DNA of 64,000 bases from Allium sativum (taxonomy: Eukaryota; Streptophyta; Magnoliopsida; Asparagales; Amaryllidaceae), in the NCBI GenBank assembly GCA_030737875.1, contig CM060924.1, forward strand, positions 148,050,197-148,114,196, in the 5' to 3' direction. Below are positions 24,782-37,731 of this stretch, piece by piece. The first letter of the stretch is position 1. Every line of letters starts with the position of its first letter. The position numbers and the translations under genes are program-made. The notes below the pieces were generated by a model that was not told the origin of the DNA, searched no databases, and saw only the letters and a program-made list of their open reading frames with translations.

Positions 24782-27700
24782 TGTAACACCCCACACCCGC
24801 TAAGGTCACTCATAAAGGGAATGCCTTAACTTCGGTGGAGTATTTTAAGTGAATATAGAACAGAAAAATTACAACAAGACAGATATAAATAATACTTGAA
24901 ATCTAAAACATCATTTCATTGCAGCAGAAGATAAACATGTTTGGTTACATATCAAAACAAACTAAAACAAGAGCCAAGTACTAAATATCCATCCTGATAA
25001 AACATAAGTACATAATCCCACTATATAACTAATAGCCATAAAAGAAAAGATAAGCTGGGCTTTACATCACGGTCCAAGCTCCAAAAGATAGATAAAGCAA
25101 TCTGATCAAAGCCCACTAGTGCTAGGCCCACTCTGAGAACCTGAGGGTTGGGAAAAAGATAAAAACAACGGGGTTAGACATAAGTTTGAGTGAGCCCTAT
25201 AACTTTAACAATACAATCATTAAAGTAATTAGGGTATGATATAAACTTGGTACGGTGATGACTGGGGATAAATGACTACACTAAGCAGCCAACTAGACAT
25301 AGGATGAACTAAGATAACGGTAAAGACGCATCTACCCACCCAAGGGTAATTACTAACTGCACCACACAAGTCATTCCTACTTAAAGGTTGATCCCACCCA
25401 AGGACTTAGAAAATTTAACTAGTAGTTTCGTGTACCCCTAGCTGACTACATAGGTGTCGTATGCCCCTATCTCCACTAGGTGTACCAACTACTTCCCAAG
25501 CGATCGGCTCCCTACCGTAGATACCCGTGCTGGCCCCACAATGGGGTGTATCACTCCCCAAAGTGGCAACCCGATACAATCAACGGTGCACGGCTTATAC
25601 CTACACGATGCAACAACGTCTTACCTACCAGCCCGGGTCCACACACATATGAAACCCGTTGGACTTGCGTTGCCACCGCTAACCCGTTTTGGCCTCTTAT
25701 AGTCAAGCCCAGTACGCATGTCCCGTCCTCGACATGGGTCGAGCCCAATAAGATACATATGGGTTACTGGTTGAAATGGGCCCCCACAAGCTACCCACCT
25801 AAGCTTGTCCCTTTTCTAGTGCATCCCATTTAACCCTTTAATCATGTTTAATTACATGTTTCCACTTGGTTAAGTATTCTAATCGTATTTTCTATTGCCA
25901 CCCAAGGCAACCCACTAGATTTCCACATGCCACCCAAGGCACTTACTTGATTTCCACATGCCACCCAAGGCACCCACTTAACACCTCATGCCCCACTACA
26001 TGCATATCTGGTTAAGTGTTTCTTCATTGATTAAGACCGTAACCTTTGCAAAGACCTCTCACATTGGACTATCTTTTATGGCAGCTGGATTTGCCGGTTG
26101 GGTCCGGGCAGCCTTACGCCATAACCGAGTCTAACCTCATGTCTTTACACTTGTCACATATTTAGTTTATGCCTAAGACCTCTCACATTGGGCCAATCAT
26201 TTGTAGCCGCTGGATTTGTCGGTCGGTTCCGGGCAGTCTTATGCAACAAAACGGCCTAACCTTGTGTCTTAGTCGATTAATTACACCTAATTAATCGCCC
26301 CCATAATTAGTATTAATTATCCCTAATTAATTACAAATTTAACGATGTACATAATTGACTCAATTATGTCCATTCACTTTATGGTATGCATAATCATACC
26401 AACTTCACACCATTTTATTAACATGAATATTAACCCCATCGTTCCCCACGTAATTCGCTAACATGACATACTTAAAAAGGAAGATTCATCACACATACAA
26501 TGGGTTCAACTTGCATAACATTAGCATCAACATGGGTTTTAAAGGTGTCAACATGCATATATGACCATAGCATCATACCCAACTAGCATAAATAATCAAC
26601 CCAAACTTGCATGAATCACATATGTCATAAAGAGGGTAACTTGCATAAGTTACTTATGTCATACAAAGGGGTAAAACTTGCATATGTATGTATGACATAC
26701 AAAGGTGTAAACTTGCACATGTTACTTGCATAAAATTAAACACCAAACTTGCATAACATGTAATATATGAACTTGCATATAATCAAACACCAAACTTGCA
26801 TAACATGGTGTCATAATGGATCAATGTTTATCATAGCAATTTGCATAACTAGCATCATGAACACATAGCCTAAAACTTGCATAACTTGCATAACATCATG
26901 ATCATATAGCATATAACTTGCATAACTTGCATAACATCATGAACACATAGCATACGACTTGCATAACTTGCATAACATCATGAACACATAGCATATGACT
27001 TGCATAACTTGCATAACATCATGAACACATAGCATATGACTTGCATAACTTTCATAACATCATGAACATATAGCATATGACTTGCATAACTTGCATAACA
27101 TCATGAACACATAGCATATGATAACATAACTTGCATTGATCCACATACATAACCATAACCTCATTATATCCTATCATAATTAGTTTAGCAATTGCTTGCT
27201 AAAGGCATAGGAACTCACAACTTGTTGATTAGCACTCCTATGAAGAAGATTAAGTTGCTAGAGTTGATTAGAAATTGATTTGAGAAGCTATCTTCTTCTA
27301 CAATTTGATGGAGGCTCCTTCAAGTTGCATTTTGACGGCATAACGACGTTGTATCTATTTTTAGTATGAATTAGGGTAGTCTTAGGGTGTATTTATAGAA
27401 TTAGGATGTAGTTTAGGCCCTTAGATTAACCCTAGATTAGGTTAGAGTCGTCAGATTTCGTCACAAGCCCCAAAACTCAGCCCAAATCCCAAATCAGTGC
27501 ACCCAGGTCACACAGACCGACGGGGGGGTCGACCCCTGGGTCGACACATGGGTCGACCCCTTGGGGGGGGTCGACACCCATGTCGACCCCTGTGTCGATA
27601 CCCATGCCGACCCCTATGTCGACACCCTCTGTCTGGCGTGAATTTTCCCGCCTCTTCTGAAATGTGAAATTGGAATATTTTAAATCTGTTTTGAATTTTA

Positions 27701-27884
27701 TGAAAACTTCGTCGGGCCTTAACTGGGTCATACGGACTCCGATTTTCGAAAACTCGGACTCTATTTCGCGTATTTTTCCGAGACGAACACAATGGCATGG
27801 CCCGTTTCCCCTGATTCAGATTATAAAATTTAATTATGCCCTGATTTATATTATAACAAGTTATTCAACATACGGGGTGTTACA
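24782..27884 (-). repeat. Element C 5' LTR (right copy)
   Basis: This is 3103 bp, closely matching 16557-19630, with the same 11-bp terminal inverted repeats. On the - strand it carries a GTCGAC array (27525-27625), TATAAATA (27390-27397), the donor GTGAGT (27213-27218) and the 41-bp minisatellite (about 26870-27125). Confidence 0.95.
27213..27218 (-). promoter_or_regulatory. Candidate splice donor in the C 5' LTR leader
   Basis: GTGAGT on the - strand, about 175 bp after the TATA box. The intron to 24587 would be about 2.6 kb. Confidence 0.45.
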
Positions 27885-27889
27885 GCTAT

Positions 27890-28660
27890 GGGACGACTAG
27901 AGTGAGACTCGAGAGGGCTACGGAGTAAGGGATGATTAGGACCCTATGTTGGTGTTCTCTTTAGTTCAAGAATGGTGGAACTTCAGAGTGATAGGATGTG
28001 CTCGTTGATCATGGATATGCAACGAAGGTTAGGACGATTTCAAGTTGGACTTGAACTCGAAAAAGGAAAATGGGTGTTCGTTGATCTTGGAGATGCAATG
28101 AATAGGGAGACGACTCATGTTGGACTTGAGATTTGTCGGTAGTGGATACTCGAGACTGGGTCTGAGTATGTGGGTAGCTCTTCTGATGAGAGTACCAAGA
28201 AATCTTCGATACTTAGAGTGTTCTAGGAGGACTAGAAGCAGGGGTATCTGGGGACGCCCGTTACCTTGGATCCGTTGGACGTGATCTAGTTATCCTTGGA
28301 GGATAAACGTACGTGGGACGTACGGTAGTCCATATGGATGCGGGGCTTCCACTAGAATTGGGATTGGTTGGACCAGTCAAGTAGGTATCAACGTATGTAT
28401 GGAGGTGGGACTTCCATTAGCTTTGGGATTGGTTGGACCAATCAAGTAGGCATCGATATATGTATGGATTTAGCAGGTGATAGATAGGATATGTTTGATG
28501 GATGTTATGGTTGCTATGTTTGTTCCTATTTTTATTCCTTTGAGTAGGCTGTCACCTATAGGATTATGGTAATAGAGAACGAAGAGATGACGGTATACAT
28601 AGATGCATGTGGTACCAGACTAGGTTCTATATTGATGCATACCAGTCAAGTCGAACAGAA
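27890..28660 (+). other. Noncoding filler of B, right of C
   Basis: No domain is readable where RT, RNase H and the integrase N-terminus should be. It contains a tandem duplication of about 63 bp (gggcttccactag... at about 28342-28403 and ggtgggacttccattag... at about 28404-28466, both with gggattggttggacca) and other short repeats of the gactcgagagg kind. Confidence 0.55.
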
Positions 28661-28665
28661 CGACA

Positions 28666-29594
28666 GCTAAGTTAGCAGAACTGTATATGAAGTGGGTAGT
28701 GAGATTTCATGGAGTACCCAAAGGCATTGTGAGTGACCGAGATCCATTGTTTATTAGTGGGTTTTGGAAGCGCTTTCAAGAGGCTCTAGGGTCAGAATTA
28801 CATCTCAGTACCGCGTATCATCCTCAAACCAACGGTCAGACAGAGAGGGTGAATCGTATATTGGAAGATCTCTTGAGAGCTTGTATATTGGATTTTGGTG
28901 GATCATGGGATGACCATTTGCATCTAGTAGAGTATGCGTATAATAATAGTTATCAATCCAGTATTGGTATGGTTCCATTTGAAGCTTTGTACGGAAGACC
29001 GTGCAACTCACCATCATGTTGGATAGAGACCGGTGAGAAGTTTGTGCTTGGACTAGATGTAATAAGAGAAACTTCAGATAAGATCAAAATTATTCAACAG
29101 CGAATGAAGGCTGCCCAGGATAAGAAGAAGAGTTATGCTGATAAGAGACAAAGAGATTTAAAATTCTCCGTTGGTGACTCGGTGTTCGTCAAGATTTCTC
29201 CTTTGAAGAGTGTAATTCGATTTGGTAGGAGAGGCAAGTTAGCACCAAGGTTTGTTGGTCCATTCCCAGTTCTCGAGCAAGTTGGGAATTGGGTGAATAG
29301 AGTTGACTTACCAGAGAAGATGGCAGGAGTTCACAACGTATTTCATGTTTCCCAGCTAAGGAAGTTCGTGCATGACCCATATATGACTATTTCACCTGAT
29401 CAGTTAGATGACTTCGAAGTAGAACCCGAGGTGGTTGGAAACCGCAAGCCGATTCGTATTGTCGGGGACGATACGAAGCAACTTCAAAGGAAGGAGGTGA
29501 AGCTAGTCAAGGTACAGTGGGGCGAGAACGAGGACTATATTGGGAGACAGAGGAGAGCATAAGAAAGACGTATCCAGAACTTTTTGCCTGGTAA
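28666..29594 (+). pseudogene. Element B integrase C-terminal half with chromodomain
   Basis: The open frame 28687-29562 holds the second half of the integrase core with VSDRDP (Asp17 of the frame) and GQTERVNR (Glu53), so the first catalytic Asp is missing. The GPF/Y module (LAPRFVGPFPV, HNVFHVSQLRKF) and the first part of a chromodomain (KLVKVQWGEN) follow. A frameshift near 29540 then moves the rest (YWETEE...YPELFAW) into another frame, ending at TAA 29592-29594. Upstream, the frame can be followed back to about 28666 without a clear start. It is Tekay/Del-like and close to C and D, but a distinct family. Confidence 0.9.
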
Positions 29595-29742
29595 GATTTT
29601 AATTGCGATTTAGTTATTCCGCATGCTAGGATAGACTTGGTGTGTTTTTTATGCATGTTTGATTGTTTGTAAATGGCTGATAGGCATGCGGGATACCTGT
29701 GTATGTTTTGATTAAGGAATTTCGGGGGCGAAATTTCTTATG

Positions 29743-29764
29743 GGGGGGGGAGGGGGGAGGAGAA
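29743..29764 (+). other. Polypurine tract of B
   Basis: A run of G broken by A (ggggggggaggggggaggag) followed by aa directly precedes the 3' LTR start tgtaacg at 29765. Confidence 0.9.
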
Positions 29765-32391
29765 TGTAACGACCCTTATTCTACGCATCGGAAGATCGTA
29801 GAATATTTATTTCTTTTACATACGAAGTCGTATGGTCATGTGGCTTTGGGGAATGACTATTGTGGTCATTTCCCATGTTCATGATTTTTGCCGATTTTTA
29901 AATGACCGTTTTGCCCCTAGTTGATCTTTCTTCGGCCATAACTATTGATTGGTAAGGAATTTTGACCTAAAGCAACTTCCACTGGATTCGAATGATGGTT
30001 TCTCTTTCCGTAGAGTGGTTACATTAGCCAAACGGACTCACCGTTTGGGAGATATGGCTGAAACAAGGTTTAGAAGGTGAAAAACATCTTAATTGGGCTA
30101 AACCGAGTAGTTAGCAGCTAAGCCCATAACTCATTTCGGGATTAGAGTTATTGGGAGGCTGATAGGGTTTGGTAAATCATTTCATTTCAGTTTTTTAGCC
30201 ACCACTTTCAACCTTGAAAACCTAGTAATGGCCTACACCTTCTAAAACACTCCAAAACACATTTCTAATCGAAGATTAAGCCAAATCTACATCAAATAAA
30301 GGGGGATTAGCACGAAAATCGAGGTAGAGTTGCTGGAGTGCATTGGAATCCGAATTTTATTGTCCAAAAGTTTCAGATCTGAGTATTTTGTGGCTAAGGT
30401 GATGATTAGCATCTTTTTACACTAATTACGGCTAATTAGGGGTGATTAGGGATAATTAGCGAAACTATGGCTCAGAAAAATCTGGAAAAATTTATAAAAT
30501 TCTAAAATATTATTTTAGGGCTCTGATGAAAATTTGGGTTAATTTGGACTAATTTTGCTAATCCTGGAATTTAGGGGATTAAGAGGTGATTAGTGATAAT
30601 TAGCGAAATCTATGCATGTTGAAATATAGAAAAATACTTATAAATTCTTAAATGATGTTTTAGACCTTTGTTAGGAACTAGGGTTAATTTGGTTAAGTTT
30701 TGCTAATCCTATCATTAGTTATGCTTGGACATGCTTAAGGGAAAATATGGGATTTTGGATATGTTTGATTCATTTTAACATATCATATTGTTGTTTTGGT
30801 GTTTGTGGGTGATTATACATGTTGCTATGACTGTATGATATGCTTTGTGACTTATTAGAAAGGTTATATTGGTTGAAAACACCGTCGAATGGTGTAAAAC
30901 ACACTCTGGAAAATTAAAGGAATTGACCCGAACCGGGTCGGATCGGATGGGGAGGCCCGAACCGAACCATTGTGAAGCCCTTCCCCACGAACCGTTAGTG
31001 GAGTGTCTTCTCCGACCCGACCCGTGTAGTCTTCTCCGAACCGCCTTGAGCTCGTGAACTGATGGCCAAGGAGTTCTCAGACCCGATCCGCCAGAAGTTC
31101 TCCGACCTGAACTGATGTACCACGTGTGGACTTGAAGGCCACGACCCGATCCTGAGTGCTTGGAAGGAGACCGATCCGAATCGCCACGAGATGCCCTCAC
31201 GAACCGAACCGATTCTAGGTTGATGAATAAGCTCGCGATCCGAACCGAACGACCTTGGGGAGTGCAATCTGAAGTGAAGAAAAAAAGGGAGAGCCGAACC
31301 GATCCGGGGAAGAAGACCAATAAACCGAGATGCAAAGGTAGTCCAAATGGAAGTTTGAGCTCAGGATCCAGTTGGGAACCAATGAGTTCACTTCATGATT
31401 GGGCTTTGCTGCGGGACGTGTGCAAAGGGGTTATCGACATCCATAACTTAGTTCACAACGGATAGACAGATTGTTAGCTATGGATCAGTGCAGTAGAGTC
31501 ATCATGACTCAAGGGGCAAAGTCATCGTAGCAGGGCTATGAGCCAGTGCAGTGAAGCCTTTATGACTCCAGGGGCAAAGTGGACATAGCAAAGGATTAGT
31601 GGCTATGGATCAGTGCAATGGGATCATTATGATTCCAAGGGCAAGTGATCGTAGCAAAGGATTTGGTGAACTAAGTGGTGGACATCGTATGCTTTACGCA
31701 CTGAGTGAGTGATGTGAGGATGATTGCTATATTTGATGGTTGCTATCACTATGACATGCACACACCCCATCTCTTTATTATATGTTAGTGTCACCTTAGA
31801 GTATTGTACAATATGTTGTGCTAACTCTTTGGTTGCAGGTCCAGGTTCAGGTATGGTTTAGTATACCTGTTATTGTTCTGTTTAGAAATGTTTACTTGCT
31901 ACCACTCATACCAGACTATTGTCTGACCCAGAGTTTTATGTTCCTTCTTATTACTTTGGGTGCTCACACGAGCAGACTAGAGACAGGTTAAGCGGTATGC
32001 ACGAGTAGGTGTACTGGAGACGAGCAGGAGGCTTCCACATATGATTTATATATACATATTCTCCCAGTGTTTTTGTTGGTCACTGCTTTGGGCATTAGTA
32101 GTGTACCTTTTCCTATCTTGCTTTAAAGACAGTATTTGAAATTTGTAATAAGCTGTATTTCGAATTTCCGCTGCTATGATGGTTTAATTTTCAGCTTATG
32201 CACTGTCTCACCTGTTTATGTCAAGTCATGTTATTATATTACTTTATTCCATGCGCTATGATACATTATACATGTTCTGGGTTGATTCATCGTATTCTTT
32301 CTTTTCTTTTGGCGACCGTCCCGTACTAGTTGGGCATCGGCACAACGCACTTTCATTGGTAATGTCGGTTGGTGCAGGGCGGGCTGTCACA
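29765..32391 (+). repeat. Element B 3' LTR
   Basis: This is 2627 bp, starting tgtaacgaccc and ending gctgtcaca, followed by the target duplication caccg at 32392-32396. It carries the same landmarks as the 5' LTR, including the motif cluster at about 30920-31310. Confidence 0.93.
31912..31925 (+). promoter_or_regulatory. Conserved LTR inverted repeat, B 3' copy
   Basis: CAGAC-TATT-GTCTG followed by acccagagttt, identical to the 5' copy, 466 bp before the LTR end. Confidence 0.65.
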
Positions 32392-32396
32392 CACCG

Positions 32397-34736
32397 CCTC
32401 CACCAAGACCCCCGCGCCCACTTTCAAGCCGTAAAACCGAATGGAAACCGCCGCCACCGCCTCCAACGGCCTGCCATCGACCACTGCACCCTCCCACTAC
32501 CCAAAGCCGAAGTGAAACCCACTACGGCGACAAAAGATTCGATTTTAACAAGCAAAAAGGTGAGATTTTACAATGTTGATTTATATTTCAGTTTTAAAAA
32601 TATATAGAGTTAACATTTTTATTGTATGCATAAAATAAGGATAAAGATTTGATTTTTAGTATGATAAAGATGAGATTTCTATTATACGAGCGGCATGATA
32701 AAGGTGAGATTTTCATATATGAAGTAGTCATGAAAAATTGGATTTTTATATAGAAGTGGCGTTATATAAATAAGGAAAGACGAGATTTTTAAATAAGGAA
32801 AGACGGGATTTTTAAATAAGGAAAGATGAGATTTTTAAATAAGGAAAGACGAGATTTTTAGTTTAGTAAAGTTGAGATTTTTATTCACATAGAGATTTGA
32901 TTTTTAACATGGTAAAGATATGATTTTTATTATATATAGAAAATTATAAAAATATGAACTTTATAATATATATAGCGCCCTAAAGATTTGATTTTTATAT
33001 GTAGAGTGTTGTCATAAAAATATGATTTTTATATAGGTGATCGCGCTACAAAAAAATCGGATTTTTATATATATGAAAAGGCAGTGTAAAAATGTGATTT
33101 ATAACATAAACATCAATTGAGGATGTGATTTTAATTTTATATATAGCGATGTTAAAAACGTGATTTTTAACATACACCACGTGAAACAGATCTCGTTGGA
33201 AACACGACGAAGATTTTCTACTTATGAAGAGTCGCGGCGTTTGGTTTAGCTTCTAGGTGTGAATTTCTCACTTTAATTTTATTTTCTAGTTAAAACATAT
33301 AATAGGATGCAGACGGTGCTTAGCAGCACCCGACACCCGTCGTCCATAGACCCTGGACGACTTGTTTGTTTTCTTGATTGTTCGGTGGTTGATTTATTTG
33401 TTTAAACTAGTTTGTGGTGTGAAATGAATTGATATAATTTTGTTTGTGTATGACATGCGCCATTATGAGGCGAGGGATAAGGCAAGACCTTATCATGGTT
33501 CTAGTATCGTGCCATTAAGCCGCCGAAATTTTCTAAAATAAGTTAGAACAATAAAAATATCATTTTTATTGAAACGAACTGAATAAAATAAATATTCGTT
33601 TACAAATCAGACGATTTGTTTATGTACACCTATTTGACTGATATTGATTGGGACGATAAATTTTACACATCGCCCAACTACACAAATAATATTCAATATT
33701 TGTTGGTTGAAACCCCACACGGGTGTTGGGATGATATTTGACGTACACTAATCCCAATTGTTTAGTTGTATGTCGATCGATTGGTTGACAGACCGCGGGA
33801 AACATTAATTATTTATATTTAATGCTTATGCAGTTGTGTGGTGCACTCTGGTTGATGGTGGATTGTTTATCGTGCCTGTTATATACATGAGTTGTATGAA
33901 AATCAATATAAATAACATTATATGGCTATTGTCTGTGTTTGATTCCAATTCAGAATTGAAGAATATTTTAGAATGACGAATATTTTAAAATAACAAATAT
34001 TTTAAAATAATATTCAGGAAAGATTCAAAATGAGATTTTTATGTCCGATTTTGGATGGACCCGAATTATTGTAATATATAAAGCCATGTTGATTAGATTT
34101 GCGCCATTTCGACGTGAACGATATTTATATCGATTTTATTCATTTTTATAATGAATATCGAAAAGGAAGTGATTTCAAAATATAACATTTTGAAAATATT
34201 ATCATTTATATATTAATGATACGAAATATTCAATTCTGATTTAAAATTGAATATGAAGTTGATACCGTTTTTAAAATGAATTTAAAACGATTTATAAAAT
34301 ACGTTTTAAAAGGAAATCAACGAAATATATATATTATATATATTATATATATTTAATGGCCTGAATAGAATGCGTCGCGCCGCGACTGTTTGCGAATTTC
34401 GACCATTGACTTCGAATTGACGTTACGGGAGATCCGACTGTCGGAATCTACTGAAACTGGGACCTTGGGTTCATATCGAAAATAGCTTTCGAACGAATAT
34501 GAGAGAATTGAAATTGAACGGTTGGATTTGGAGTTATGTCCAAATCAAATTTCGAAAAGGTCGCTACAAGTGCAGTTCGATGACCGTTTATGGAAATCGA
34601 CTGAACGGGCCTTAATAAAATTATTAAAAATAACAATTATTTTTGTAAAATCATAATAAATGATTTAGAAAGAATTGGAATGAAAAATCCCATATTTGAA
34701 AAGATAAAAATATATTTTTATCAAAATGAGCCAGTT
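32397..34736 (+). repeat. Element A 3' LTR, segment 2
   Basis: This continues the CT-rich leader cut at 12147 (ctccaccaagac...), reaches a donor-like AAG|GTGAGA at 32557-32564, then a long stretch with repeated gattttta/gatttttat motifs (32640-33180), and then the block homologous to 5101 onward. Four tandem copies of a 23-bp unit (aaataaggaaagacgagatt plus ttt) lie at about 32768-32860. It is cut at 34736 by element D. Confidence 0.85.
32768..32860 (+). repeat. 23-bp tandem repeat in the A 3' LTR
   Basis: Four consecutive copies of aaataaggaaagacgagatt+ttt with single-base variants. Confidence 0.85.
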
Positions 34737-35176
34737 TAAAACACCCCACCTCCATTAAGGTCACTCTCAAAGGGAATGCCTTAATTTCGGTGGAGGTTTA
34801 TAGGTAAAAGTCATAGATAAAACACAAGACAGATATAAACACATATATATAAGCAGCGGAAAAACAAATAGACTTTCATATCATAAATACATGTTCATAC
34901 AAAACATTTCCATAATTGTCTCAAAACAAACTTCCAATTATTACAACCATAATACTGTCTTGATTTAAAACTTAACGAAGCATGAAACGTAATTAAAACT
35001 GCAAAAATCTCCATAAATGATATCCAGAGCCATAGTCCAAATGAAAGAGATCCAAGCAATACATTCTCTCTTTTCAAGCTGGATGAAAAATATAACTAAG
35101 CTGAGGTGTTTCCTCCCTGCGGACCTTAGGGGGGGGGGGGGGGGCGGAAGGAAAGAAAGCAAAAGGAAAAATGGGT

Positions 35177-35190
35177 CAGACATAAGTCTG
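35177..35190 (-). promoter_or_regulatory. Conserved LTR inverted repeat, D 3' LTR copy
   Basis: CAGAC-ATAA-GTCTG, 440 bp from the LTR 3' end. Confidence 0.65.
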
Positions 35191-36980
35191 GTAAGTCTAG
35201 CTATATTTCTAGCACGAGAACAATAAAAAGATCATGACTTGCATAAACTGAGAACAGGACAATACCAAAATAACAATCTAACATAGAACTAGATAAGGTG
35301 GCTTCAACCGAATATCCCTTCGCACCCCATTCTAAATCTCTGCACCTACTTATACTTATTCCAACTGGCACCCCGTGATTAGGGTGAAGTGATCCCCTTT
35401 TTAAAAGATCGGCTCCTACTCGCATATTCATATGTGTCCCACGGCCCTACTAGATTGTAGATACCTATGCTGGTCCCACCATGGGGTGTATCAAGTCCCA
35501 TGGTGGCGGCCCCGACACAATTCTAGAATGCATAGGTTATACTACTGATGCCCCAGTGCCCTGTTTTTTCTGCTCTGAAGTGTGTGCACGCCCGCACTCC
35601 GTTAGAACCCACATTGTGCACCAACCGCCGTCGCTTTGACCGCTTACAATCAGCCCAGTAATCGTGCCCCACCCTGCCAAGTTTCAGGGTACCATGATAC
35701 CTAATTGAGTTACTGCTGAAATGGGTTCCCATTACTAGGGTTTCCTAGTCAAACATCTTAAGTGGTTAAGTGTTTGTATGAACCTAACCCCACCCATCCA
35801 TTTAGTTAACATGTTGAATTTGGTTACGTATTTCTTTAATTGACTTAACCCTACCAATCCTAGCTTAGCTTTAATTGTCTTATTAAAGCACCAACCACTC
35901 ACAATTAGACAGGTATTGTTGTGGCTGCCTGTATGCCGGTCGGTTTCGGGCAGACTTACGCTACAACTCAGTCTAACCTCGGGTCTCTGTTGGGCTCAAT
36001 GCCTTAACCTCCTACATTCGATAGTTATTGTTGTGATTACTGGATAGCCAGGCGGGTCCGGGCAGGTTTACATCACAACTCAATCCAACCTCGGGTTAAG
36101 CATATTCGTATTGTCTAAAATTACATTTTATTTATGTAATTTATTTCATCTCACATGTTTTATTCCAAAACTAATAGTATATAAATCATACCATTTATGG
36201 CCTTAATCCATTTAATCGTTTTTAGGCCCACCTACATATTAACATATTTTAATTTAATAGTTAACCCCAACGTTACCCCGTCTAAATATTAGGCTAACAA
36301 TCTTAGCCTAATTTTCCGTCCGCATGATTTCTGACATATAATATTAGGCTAAAATAACTTAGCATAATTTAGCATACACAAAATTGGCCTAAAATAATTC
36401 ATTAACATAAACATGACATAGGTGTAAACTTGGCATTTTTGGCGTAGTCATTATGAATATCATAGATGTGAACTTTAAAGATAGTCAATATGAATGTCAT
36501 AGGTGTGAACTTGCAATGTATAGTAAATCAACATACATATATGTGAATTTGAAACATAGACTAGATCAACATACACATATGTGAGCTTGCAACATAGACT
36601 AAATCAACTTACATGTATGTGAACTTGCGAATCAATCATGAACATATGGATAAGTGTGAACTTGAAATATGACATAGGTTTGACATATACACATAAACAT
36701 GTAGATCTATCATTTTGTCACATATGTGATATGATTTTACAGCCTAAACTTGCATAACATGATAAAATACACAACTTCTCATAACAGGTTATAACCCAAG
36801 TTCATATACATATGAATAGGCTTATCCATTAATTCCCAATTCAACATGATAATAAAATAGAACCACAAACATAGATCAATATCATCCAATTCCACATACA
36901 ACATAATAAACATCGTTCTGTTATCATTTTATTTCAAGGCATGATATTAATTTTGATTCACATCCCAAAAATATAACTAA

Positions 36981-36986
36981 ACTTAC
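36981..36986 (-). promoter_or_regulatory. Donor consensus in the D 3' LTR leader
   Basis: GTAAGT on the - strand, about 225 bp after the TATA box. The 5' LTR copy at 45038-45043 reads GTAATT, still with GT. Confidence 0.4.
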
Positions 36987-37376
36987 AACGATCGATGAAC
37001 TTGAGTTCTGGTTTCTGAGTTCTGAAATTGAGATGTTTTCCTTTGGGTAGACGTTGTTGTTTTGATTTTATATATGAATTAGATTTGAACTAGCTTTTGT
37101 TTGTCTCTTAAGCTTTCTACAAACGGAGGCTACTCTTGGCTTCCTCCCAGCAGCATGACGACTCCAAGTTCTATTTTCTTGTGAATTTTAGGTTGGAGAC
37201 TTAGGTTGTATATATAGAATCGTGTTTTAATTTGAGCCATCAGTTGATCACAGATTAATCCAGACCATCCATAATGAGAAGAGCCAATCAGAAAGTGACA
37301 ACTCAGCCCTAGTGACACACCAGACCTCAGAAAATCGAGCAAGGACTCAACCAGGCAAGCCAGGCCGACCAGGCAA

Positions 37377-37432
37377 GTCGACCGGTAGACACCCTGGTCG
37401 ACCTGGGTACCCAGGTCGACCCCCTGGTCGAC
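37377..37432 (-). promoter_or_regulatory. GTCGAC array, D 3' LTR
   Basis: There are four GTCGAC hexamers (37377, 37397, 37415, 37427) within CCTGGTCGACC-type palindromes, about 160-220 bp upstream of the TATA box. The 5' LTR (45434-45493) has five. Confidence 0.6.
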
Positions 37433-37713
37433 CTGGGTCTTGGGCGGGAATTTTCCCGACCGGCCCAATTTGGGTCTGTTTTTGAAATTCGAACTGAAAT
37501 TTGAGCTATTTGAATTTTAAATTGAATTCTAAAACTTCGGAAGATCATAACTCCTTCATTCGGAGTACGATTTATGCAAACTCGGAATCTATCTCAAGAA
37601 GAATTCCGAGACGATCGCAACGACGTAATCCGTTTCCCTTAATTCCCGCATTTAGAATTAATTACATTTTAATTTGTGAATTTTACAGTTAACAGAAAAT
37701 TCGGGGTGTTACA

Positions 37714-37731
37714 TTCTCCCCTCCTTTTAGG
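37714..37731 (-). other. Polypurine tract of D
   Basis: The - strand reads CTAAAAGGAGGGGAGAA immediately before the 3' LTR. Confidence 0.85.

Larger units (their letters stand above)
16557..27884 (-). mobile_element. Element C: Tekay/Del-type Ty3/gypsy element, nearly complete, youngest in the window
   Basis: LTRs at 24782-27884 (5') and 16557-19630 (3') flank a complete gag-pol order on the - strand. The target duplication gctat is perfect (16552-16556 and 27885-27889). The 2-nt-spaced tRNA-Met primer site and the purine tract are intact. The two LTRs differ at only a few positions per several rows plus small indels, so insertion was recent relative to B, in which it sits. The coding region has two small deletions (near 23063 and 20735) that shift frame, so this copy is not autonomous. 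Confidence 0.96.
12148..32391 (+). mobile_element. Element B: Tekay/Del-type Ty3/gypsy element, defective, containing element C
   Basis: Two LTRs (12148-14780 and 29765-32391) bracket a primer site, a broken gag-protease, an RT active-site scrap, an integrase C-terminal half with chromodomain, and a purine tract. The perfect 5-bp target duplication caccg lies at 12143-12147 and 32392-32396. Without C (16557-27884 plus one TSD copy), the interior is only about 3.65 kb, because most of RT and RNase H are missing. The LTR copies differ at several positions per 60 bases in many rows, more than the C LTRs do. Confidence 0.93.
34737..37713 (-). repeat. Element D 3' LTR (left copy)
   Basis: This is 2977 bp. 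The outer end reads taaaacacccc where the other LTR has tgaaacacccc; the inner end is ggggtgttaca. On the - strand it has a GTCGAC array (37377-37432), TATATATA (37209-37216), the donor GTAAGT (36981-36986) and the inverted repeat at 35177. A 14-base run of G (about 35130-35144) and irregular repeats of atgtgaacttgc type (36420-36670) are also present. Confidence 0.93.
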
